DNA from: Sandaracinaceae bacterium
GTDB lineage: Bacteria > Myxococcota_A > Polyangia > Polyangiales > Houyiibacteriaceae
DNA length: 19,202 bases
NCBI GenBank assembly: GCA_012514415.1
Contig: JAAZAH010000123.1
Coordinates: forward strand, 1 to 19,202
Reading direction: 5' to 3'
Shown here: positions 13,930 through 19,202 of the stretch, piece by piece
Position numbering within the stretch: position 1 is the first letter of the stretch
Layout of the letters: each line of letters starts with the position of its first letter
Notes under the pieces: generated by a model
Databases searched by the model: none
Told to the model about the DNA's origin: nothing
Seen by the model: the letters and a program-made list of their open reading frames with translations, nothing else
Made by a program: the position numbers and the translations under genes

Positions 13930-15390
13930 TCAATAGAGGGTGTTGACCAGGACTTCGACGATCTGATCGCTGAGCCGCCGCGCTTCGGCTTGTCGCCCCC
14001 GGACGCCATTTGCGAGGATCGCAAATGCGTAGCCTTCCTCGGGGCTTCGACCGAGGACATAGCCCGACAGCGAGATGACATCGTTGAGCGTTCCGGTTTT
14101 GGCGCGGACGATGCGCCCGCTTCGGTACGCTTGGAGCCGCCGCGCGAGCGTTCCATCGACCCCGCCGATGGCGAGGTGCGCGACGAATTCGGAGCGGATG
14201 CCCGCGTCGCGGTAGGCGGCGAGGAGAACGGTCGTGAGGTGCCGTGCACTGATGCGGTTGCCTACGAAGAGCCCCGAGCCGTTGACGAGGGCGCCTTCAC
14301 CGTCCGGGATGCCGATGACTCGGAGGTAATTTCGCATCGCTTCAAGCCCTTCTTCGGAGCTCGCTGGGCGCTGGCGCGACATCCCCAAGATCTTGAGGAC
14401 CATCTCGGCGACGAAATTATCGGATTGCTTCCCGACGGGCGCGAGGAGCTGCGAAAGCGGGAGCGACTCGCGATAGACGAGCAGGGGAAGATCGGGCCGC
14501 GTGGCACCGAGGGAGACGCTGGGAGAGTCCGCCAGCCCATGGTTTTCGACAAGCTCCGCGAGGACGTGCGCCGCGTGAGCGAGTGGGTTCTCGACACGTC
14601 GCCGGTAGCGCACACCGGAGCTCCCGGCCGGGATGACGCCCCTCAATCGGAGCCACATCTTCGAACCATCCTCGGTGGCGCCTTGATCGGCGATGATATT
14701 GGGGGCTTCGCCCGGCTCACCCGTTCGGATGCTCGACTGAACCTCAAAATAGCCGGGCCCGTGGAGGATGACCTCGGCGGGAGCGCCCGGAGCCGCGCCG
14801 GGATTGACGCGGAGAAAGAACGAGCCTCGATCGAGTGCGACAGCGCCGATCGCAGCGCGGAAGGAAGCGTGCTCGTGCGGCTGCTGATCGAATGCTGGAG
14901 GAAGGAGCCGATCGTCGAACGCCGAGCCATCCACCTTGATGGAACGAACCTCTCGGACGCCGCGTTCTTTGAGTCCGCGAACGAGATTGTCGAGATCGGC
15001 GATGGTGAGCGTCGGATCGCCTTCGCCGCGGAGGACGAGCTCCTCCATCACTCCGTCGCGGACAAATCCATAGAGGCCGGTTCGGAGGGTATACTCGGGG
15101 CCGAGCGTCGCGAGCGCGGCTGCAGCCGTGAGGATCTTCATATTCGAGGCCGGATTGCGCTCGGTATCGGCTCGGAGCCCGTAGCGCTCGCGTCCTGTCT
15201 TCAGATCGACGATGTGGACGCTCAGCCCATCGCCGAGGTTTGCGGCGGCTACGACCTTCGCGATGTCTCCGGCGAGCTCATCCGCCCGCGCTGTATGCGG
15301 CGTAAGGGAGAGGAGCAGCGCGGCATACCACGCGATGAAAGGGAGAGAAGAGGCGTAGGTGAAGCGGCCAAGTTCGCGATGTCGTCTCAT
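13930..15390 (-). CDS. dacB: D-Ala-D-Ala carboxypeptidase/endopeptidase, PBP4 (peptidase S13)
   Basis: 486 residues from the ATG at 15390. A signal peptide covers about 1-36 (SLPFIAWYAALLLSL, cleavage likely after ARA). All three penicillin-binding active-site motifs are present: SNMK (Ser82 nucleophile, Lys85), SDN (323-325) and KTG (431-433). The long insert between SxxK and SxN, and GEGDPTL (about 122-128), are typical of S13/PBP4. PBP4 trims the terminal D-Ala and cleaves 4-3 cross-links in the periplasm. The frame stays open to a GTG at 15480, but that adds 30 residues before the signal peptide, so the ATG is preferred; its Shine-Dalgarno (GGA about 9 bases upstream) is weak. Convergent with the sigma gene and divergent from the binding-protein gene. 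A full-length antisense frame (13873-15420) is rejected. Confidence 0.94.
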   Translation of the reverse strand: MRRHRELGRFTYASSLPFIAWYAALLLSLTPHTARADELAGDIAKVVAAANLGDGLSVHIVDLKTGRERYGLRADTERNPASNMKILTAAAALATLGPEYTLRTGLYGFVRDGVMEELVLRGEGDPTLTIADLDNLVRGLKERGVREVRSIKVDGSAFDDRLLPPAFDQQPHEHASFRAAIGAVALDRGSFFLRVNPGAAPGAPAEVILHGPGYFEVQSSIRTGEPGEAPNIIADQGATEDGSKMWLRLRGVIPAGSSGVRYRRRVENPLAHAAHVLAELVENHGLADSPSVSLGATRPDLPLLVYRESLPLSQLLAPVGKQSDNFVAEMVLKILGMSRQRPASSEEGLEAMRNYLRVIGIPDGEGALVNGSGLFVGNRISARHLTTVLLAAYRDAGIRSEFVAHLAIGGVDGTLARRLQAYRSGRIVRAKTGTLNDVISLSGYVLGRSPEEGYAFAILANGVRGRQAEARRLSDQIVEVLVNTLY

Positions 15391-15531
15391 CGAGATTTCC
15401 GTGGGTTCTCCGAAGCTTAGGAGCCGTTTCGAAAGGGCGCCTCTGCGCGTGTCAGAGCTTGCGATTGCGCTCCGCGGCACCGAAGATCGGATGATGTCAG
15501 CGGCTCAGTTATCGTGTACTCTAGGGCTTTG

Positions 15532-17079
15532 ATGCGCACGAGGTCCAGCCGATATCCTTGGCTTCACCCGATTTCCATCGCGTGCCTCTTGGCCTTTTTC
15601 GTGAGCGGTTGTGCGCGGCGCGAATCGGCGGAGGCGCTTGGCGAGCGTGCGCTGTCCATCGTGATCCCAAGCGAGCCGGAAGAGCTCGATCCGCGCTTCG
15701 TCTGGGAGGCGTGGGGACTCCGCGCATCGAGGCTTATCTTCGCCTCTCTTTTCACGATCGATCCTCGGACGCTCGAGATCGTTCCCGAGCTTGCCCTCCG
15801 TCACCATCGGCCGAACGAGCGTGAATGGATCGTCGATCTGAGGGAGGGGCTTCGTTTTTCGGATGGCACGCCGCTCGACGCACAGGATGTGGTGGCGACC
15901 TATCGCGGCGTGGTGGATGCTGCGCTCGGGAGCAGACTTTCGCATAACTATGCGCGCATCGTCGAAGTCGAGGCGCTGTCTCCGACCCGAGTGCGATTCC
16001 TACTCGACGAAGCGCATGCGCCATTCCTCACCGATCTTGAGCTCCCCATCGTAAAGCGCGAATTCGCTTCGCGGAAAATGCGGGATGAAGAGCTCATCGG
16101 TGCCGGCCCCTATCGGCTCGTCCGCTCCGAAGGCGGCCGTCTCATCTTCGACGAAAACCCTTTCTATCATGGCGCGCCCCTTGAGCACTCCCGAGTCGAG
16201 CTTGTGGTGGTGCGCGACGAAAACACCCGAGCGCTTCGGCTTCTCGGAGGGCGCGGCGATCTCACGCTCCGCTCCATCTCACCTCTGCTTCTTCCGCTCT
16301 TTGATGAAAGCGAAGGGTTTGAGATCGTGAGCGCACGCGGCCCCGGCACCACATACCTCGGCATGAACCTCGAGCATCCGCAGCTGAGCGATCGACGTGT
16401 CCGAGAGGCGATCCTTTACGGCCTTGATCGTGAGCTCCTCGTGCGCACGAAGTTGAGCGGCCGGGGAGCCGTGGCGGAGGGCTTCTTCCCTCTCACCCAC
16501 CCTTACGCCACGGAGCTCGAACCCCGCGGGCGCGACGTCGAGCGCGCAAAGGCGCTTCTTCGGGATGCCGGATCGCCGGAGCTTCGCCTCCGCCTCCGGG
16601 TAAGCTCCGATCGGAGCAGGCTCTCGCTCGCCCGAGCCATCGCCTTTATGCTCTCCGATCTCGGGATCGACGTCGAGATCCGCCCGAGTGAGAACGCACA
16701 CCTCCGCGCCGACCTCGACGCGGGGAATTTCGATCTCTACCTCATGGAGATCCCCGAGCTCGTGGAGGCGCATTTTCTCAGCTATTTTTTCTCCTCCGAG
16801 CGCATCCCAAGCGAAGGGAGCGCCGGAGCCAACCGCTTCCGCTTCCGAAACGATCGCCTCGACGCGCTTTTTGTGGAGGGTGTCCGTGCGATGGGCGACG
16901 AGGCGCGACGCGCCGTCTACCGGCAAGTCCAGATGATTCTCTACGAAGAGCTCCCGGCCATCCCGCTCTTTCACGAGGAGGTCGTTGTGATTCGTCGCAG
17001 TGGGCTCGATTTCTTTCCGCCGCTCGATGGTCGACTTGGCCCGCTTTACCATTCGACAATTGCAGCGCACCTCGACTGA
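15532..17079 (+). CDS. ABC transporter solute-binding lipoprotein, family 5 (OppA/DppA-like)
   Basis: 515 residues. Signal sequence with hydrophobic ISIACLLAFFVSG and lipobox Cys27. The mature protein opens LSIVIPSEPEELDP, the usual first strand of SBP_bac_5, then WIVDLREGLRFSDGTPLDAQDVV (about 103-125 region), GAGPYRLV (about 193-200), a YLGMNLEHPQLSDRRVREAI segment (hinge and lobe II) and a C-terminal YRQVQMILYEELPAIPLFHE typical of the family. Such proteins deliver oligopeptides, nickel-type chelates or sugars to an ABC importer. No permease or ATPase gene adjoins it, so it either joins a transporter encoded elsewhere or has another role. A GTG at 15514 is in frame, but the ATG at 15532 places the signal peptide correctly. 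No good Shine-Dalgarno precedes it; the bases just upstream (CTAGGGCTTTG) leave a very short leader if TAGGGC acts as a -10. Confidence 0.92.
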   Translation: MRTRSSRYPWLHPISIACLLAFFVSGCARRESAEALGERALSIVIPSEPEELDPRFVWEAWGLRASRLIFASLFTIDPRTLEIVPELALRHHRPNEREWIVDLREGLRFSDGTPLDAQDVVATYRGVVDAALGSRLSHNYARIVEVEALSPTRVRFLLDEAHAPFLTDLELPIVKREFASRKMRDEELIGAGPYRLVRSEGGRLIFDENPFYHGAPLEHSRVELVVVRDENTRALRLLGGRGDLTLRSISPLLLPLFDESEGFEIVSARGPGTTYLGMNLEHPQLSDRRVREAILYGLDRELLVRTKLSGRGAVAEGFFPLTHPYATELEPRGRDVERAKALLRDAGSPELRLRLRVSSDRSRLSLARAIAFMLSDLGIDVEIRPSENAHLRADLDAGNFDLYLMEIPELVEAHFLSYFFSSERIPSEGSAGANRFRFRNDRLDALFVEGVRAMGDEARRAVYRQVQMILYEELPAIPLFHEEVVVIRRSGLDFFPPLDGRLGPLYHSTIAAHLD

Positions 17080-17101
17080 CACTGCAGGAGCGCTCCCGAC
17101 G

Positions 17102-17129
17102 CGCTCGTAGGATGGGGTGTCCTCGAGCG
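17102..17129 (+). other. Stable hairpin after the solute-binding protein gene
   Basis: CGCTCG (17102-17107), one bulged T, AGGA (17109-17112), loop of 7, TCCT (17120-17123), CGAGCG (17124-17129): ten pairs with a single bulge, 22 bases after the stop codon. No T-run follows, so it is not a standard intrinsic terminator; it may protect the 3' end of the message or assist Rho-dependent ending. Confidence 0.45.
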
Positions 17130-17187
17130 AAAGCCGCGCTCGCGTGGCCTCCACCGTCCAATGTAGGTGGGTCGCTGGTTTTCGTGT

Positions 17188-17249
17188 TAGATAGGAAGAG
17201 CCCCAAGAGGAGCCATGCGCTCCTCGCTCAACAAAGAATGGAGAAAAAT
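17188..17249 (+). promoter_or_regulatory. sodB leader with hairpin and Shine-Dalgarno
   Basis: A -10-like TAGATA (17188-17193) lacks a clear -35. In the leader, GAGGAGC (17207-17213) pairs perfectly with GCTCCTC (17219-17225) around the 5-base loop CATGC. The Shine-Dalgarno GGAG (17240-17243) is 6 bases from the ATG at 17250. CTCC in the right arm (17220-17223) could instead pair with that GGAG, so the hairpin may compete with occlusion of the ribosome site. The structure is seen; the regulatory role is inference. Confidence 0.4.
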
Positions 17250-17828
17250 ATGGCTTTCGAACTACCGGAGCTTCCCTGGGCAAAGGATGCCCTCGCCCCT
17301 CATATCAGCCCTGAGACGATCGATTATCACTACGGCAAGCATCACCAGGCCTACGTGAACAATCTCAACAACCTCGTAAAGGGGACCGACCTTGAGGGGA
17401 AGAGTCTCGAGGAGGTCGTCCGCAGCTCCGAGGGTGGCGTCTTCAATAACGCCGCTCAGGTCTGGAACCACACCTTTTACTGGCACAGCATGAAGCCGGG
17501 CGGCGGCGGCGAGCCGACGGGCAAGGTCGCTGAGCTCATCAAGTCGAGCTTTGGCGGGTATGCCGAGTTCCGTAAGGAGTTCGCGCAGGCTGCGGCCACT
17601 CAGTTCGGCTCGGGCTGGGCGTGGCTTGTCGCGGACGGCGATAAGCTCGAGATCGTCAAGACGCCGAATGCCGAGACCCCGCTCACGACCTCGAAGAAGC
17701 CGCTGCTCACGATCGATGTGTGGGAGCACGCGTACTATATCGACTATCGAAACGCGCGTCCCACCTATATTGATACCTTCCTCGATCACCTCGTGAACTG
17801 GGATTTCGCGAATCAGAATCTCGGCTGA
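17250..17828 (+). CDS. sodB: Superoxide dismutase, iron type
   Basis: 192 residues. Converts superoxide to oxygen and hydrogen peroxide in the cytoplasm. The protein begins MAFELPELPWAKDALAPHIS and carries the metal ligands His27, His74, Asp156 and His160, the latter two in DVWEHAYY. The iron-type marker is the active-site Gln70 in FNNAAQVWNHTFYW (65-78), with GEPTGK and FGSGWAWLV also as in Fe-SOD. It resembles E. coli SodB almost throughout, so assignment is very secure. ATG 17250 is chosen over the in-frame ATG at 17238 because GGAG lies 6 bases upstream and homologues start at this Met; a longer frame from 17112 has no SOD-like sequence. It has its own terminator, so it is probably monocistronic. 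Confidence 0.97.
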   Translation: MAFELPELPWAKDALAPHISPETIDYHYGKHHQAYVNNLNNLVKGTDLEGKSLEEVVRSSEGGVFNNAAQVWNHTFYWHSMKPGGGGEPTGKVAELIKSSFGGYAEFRKEFAQAAATQFGSGWAWLVADGDKLEIVKTPNAETPLTTSKKPLLTIDVWEHAYYIDYRNARPTYIDTFLDHLVNWDFANQNLG

Positions 17829-17835
17829 GTCTTCC

Positions 17836-17863
17836 TCCCCCTCGCTCGAGGGGGATTTTTTTT
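17836..17863 (+). terminator. Intrinsic terminator of sodB
   Basis: TCCCCCTCG (17836-17844) pairs perfectly with CGAGGGGGA (17847-17855), with CT between (so an effective four-base loop), followed by eight T (17856-17863). It begins 8 bases after the sodB stop. Textbook Rho-independent layout. Confidence 0.95.
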
Positions 17864-17937
17864 GGTGATTTTCTGAACCGATTTGGACAATCAGGGTGGC
17901 CGGCCCGAGCGGCCGTGAGCTTTGTCCCGACTCCATC

Positions 17938-19202
17938 ATGATTCTGCGCGATCCAGTCCATGGCCTCATTGCCTTTGAAGAGCGGCGCGAAGCGCTGATT
18001 GCGCCCTTGCTCGCGACGCGCGAGGTGCAGCGTCTCCGTCGCGTGCGACAACTTGGCCTAGCGAGCCTCGTCTTCCCGGGTGCCGAACATAGCCGGTTTG
18101 CGCATGCGGTCGGTGCGGCATTCGTGATGTCTCGCCTCCTCGATCGGCTCGAGCGGATCGGAACGAAGATCCGTCCCGAAGCGATGGACGACGCCATCGC
18201 CGCCGCGCTCCTGCACGATCTTGGGCATGGGCCCTTCTCGCATCTGTATGAAGACGTCCTCCCGCGCGCCAAGACCCATGAAGAGTGGACGATCACCATT
18301 CTTCGCGATCCCTCGACAGAGATCCATCGCGCGCTCGAACGATGGCGGGAAGGGATGAGTGAAGATGTGATCGCTCTACTTGAAGGCCGCTCGACCTCAC
18401 CCGTGCTCTCGCGCGCCGTGAGCGGAACGCTTGATGTCGATCGCATGGACTATCTGCTTCGCGATAGCCTGATGACGGGTGTGAGCTATGGGCTCTACGA
18501 TCTGGATTGGCTGCTCGAAGGGCTCACGGTGATCGAGCACCTTGGCGAGCCGCGGATCGCCATCCTCGGGAGAAAGGGCATCCCGCCGATCGAAGCCTTT
18601 TTTCTCGGTCGGCACCATATGTATCAGCAGGTTTACCACCATAAAGCGGTACGTGCGGCCGAGACGCTGGTGCGCGGCCTTTTCAAACGCCTTGCCGAGC
18701 TCGTCCTCGCCGGCGAGGCTCCGCCAGGCGTTCCGCGAGGCATCGAGGCGGCGATCGTCGGGAAAACCATCGAGAGCCACGATTATTTGAACCTCGATGA
18801 TTCGACGCTCATCGCCGCGACGGCGCTCTGGGAAGAGTCCGGCGATCCCGAGCTCGCCGGCTTCGCGGAGGCCATCCGGACACGAAAACTCCCAAAGACG
18901 ATCCCGCTTAGCGTGGAGGCCCGCGAAGTTTTCGGTGAGCTTGTCGAGGAGCTCAGTGCGCTCGCCGAGTCGAAGGGGCTTCGCGCCGACTTACATGTCT
19001 CCCTAGATGAACCGGTCGATATCCCTTATCGTGAAGATCCGAACGACCCTTCGAGCGGTTTCTGGGTCTCTCTGCGTCACCGAGAGCCCGCGCGTCTCGG
19101 AGACGTCTCCTTTGTCCTCCGTGAGCTTCGAAATAAGCCAGCCTCCCGTCCGCGCCTCGTCTTTCCCGAATCGCTCCGCAACGAGGCCGTGGCCATCACA
19201 GG
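17938..19202 (+). CDS. HD-domain phosphohydrolase, dNTPase/SAMHD1-like (COG1078), partial
   Basis: Runs off the right edge; about 421 residues are visible. It begins MILRDPVHGLI, the usual start of this family (IRDPVHG.I). HD-domain metal residues are in order: RFAHAVG (His56), LLHDLGHGPFSH (His93, Asp94; further His97 and His102) and LDVDRMDYLLRDS (Asp168; Arg169, Tyr172 and Asp176 at positions that bind nucleotide in SAMHD1). Relatives hydrolyse dNTPs to nucleosides and triphosphate, often allosterically controlled; several bacterial members limit dNTP pools or aid genome integrity, and some act in phage defence, for which nothing nearby gives support. ATG 17938 has a poor Shine-Dalgarno; an in-frame GTG at 17896 would add 14 unsupported residues. 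It lies 74 bases after the sodB terminator, so a separate promoter is expected; a GC hairpin (17898-17902 / 17910-17914) is in that gap. Confidence 0.92.
   Translation, partial: MILRDPVHGLIAFEERREALIAPLLATREVQRLRRVRQLGLASLVFPGAEHSRFAHAVGAAFVMSRLLDRLERIGTKIRPEAMDDAIAAALLHDLGHGPFSHLYEDVLPRAKTHEEWTITILRDPSTEIHRALERWREGMSEDVIALLEGRSTSPVLSRAVSGTLDVDRMDYLLRDSLMTGVSYGLYDLDWLLEGLTVIEHLGEPRIAILGRKGIPPIEAFFLGRHHMYQQVYHHKAVRAAETLVRGLFKRLAELVLAGEAPPGVPRGIEAAIVGKTIESHDYLNLDDSTLIAATALWEESGDPELAGFAEAIRTRKLPKTIPLSVEAREVFGELVEELSALAESKGLRADLHVSLDEPVDIPYREDPNDPSSGFWVSLRHREPARLGDVSFVLRELRNKPASRPRLVFPESLRNEAVAIT

Noticed and set aside
13873..15420. 515-residue plus-strand open frame lying over dacB
   Set aside because: It is antisense to a gene with all three PBP motifs, has no recognisable domain, and is rich in Asp/Glu/Arg/Ala as expected for the mirror of GC-rich codon use.
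16279..17283. 334-residue minus-strand open frame over the binding-protein gene and sodB start
   Set aside because: Antisense shadow of a clear SBP_bac_5 protein with lipobox.
17262..18446. 394-residue minus-strand open frame across sodB and the HD-domain gene
   Set aside because: Crosses two well-identified genes and a strong terminator; low-complexity Arg/Ser composition in one half.
17938..19202. HD-domain dNTPase as an anti-phage defence gene
   Set aside because: Some bacterial dNTPases act in defence, but neighbours are housekeeping genes and no other defence or mobile genes are present; a pool-control role is simpler.
1..19202. CRISPR array, tRNA, rRNA, insertion sequence or prophage
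   Set aside because: No regularly spaced direct repeats, no T-loop signatures, no transposase or integrase motifs were seen on either strand.

Overview
The window comes from a GC-rich bacterial chromosome. Gene content points to the Myxococcota / Bradymonadota ('deltaproteobacterial') side of the tree: a GldG-type ABC operon with DUF4340, an OB-fold-like lipoprotein with a 'PP-C-CPRP-APH' core, a mid-sized RpoD-family sigma factor, a secreted HEAT-repeat protein and a fused MFS/spermidine-synthase-type membrane protein. This placement is inference from protein style; there is no rRNA or marker set to prove it. I see no insertion sequence, prophage, CRISPR array, tRNA or rRNA. It reads as ordinary, densely coded chromosome.

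Layout. 1-1434 (minus): the N-terminal part of a fused MFS/spermidine-synthase-like membrane protein, running off the left edge, behind a secreted YafK-like L,D-transpeptidase-fold protein. 1538-2155 (plus): trmB, the tRNA m7G46 methyltransferase. 2225-3361 (minus): an exported NodB-type polysaccharide deacetylase. 3549-8507 (plus): a tightly coupled four-gene operon of ABC ATPase, ABC-2 permease, GldG-like protein and DUF4340 protein, with every junction overlapping by 1-4 bases. 8517-9727 (minus): a lipoprotein and a helical protein of unknown function, coupled by an ATGA overlap. 9937-11934 (minus): a secreted HEAT-repeat protein. 11935-12420: a 486-base intergenic region with three tandem hairpins. 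12421-13803 (plus): an RpoD-family sigma factor ending at a bidirectional terminator shared with the convergent gene dacB (PBP4, 13930-15390, minus). 15532-17079 (plus): an orphan solute-binding lipoprotein (family 5). 17250-17828 (plus): Fe superoxide dismutase sodB with its own terminator. 17938-19202 (plus): an HD-domain dNTPase/SAMHD1-like phosphohydrolase, cut by the right edge.

Most genes concern the cell envelope: three exported peptidoglycan/glycan enzymes in separate transcription units (L,D-transpeptidase-like, deacetylase, PBP4), a GldG-type ABC machine with two large extracytoplasmic partners, two lipoproteins and a secreted HEAT protein. The rest are housekeeping: tRNA modification, sigma factor, superoxide removal and nucleotide hydrolysis.

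The parts most worth a second look are the ABC/GldG/DUF4340 operon, whose last protein appears to hold four tandem DUF4340-like units; the tandem hairpins with compensatory stem changes between the HEAT gene and the sigma gene; and the sodB leader hairpin. I did not find a clearly new defence, mobile or biosynthetic system.
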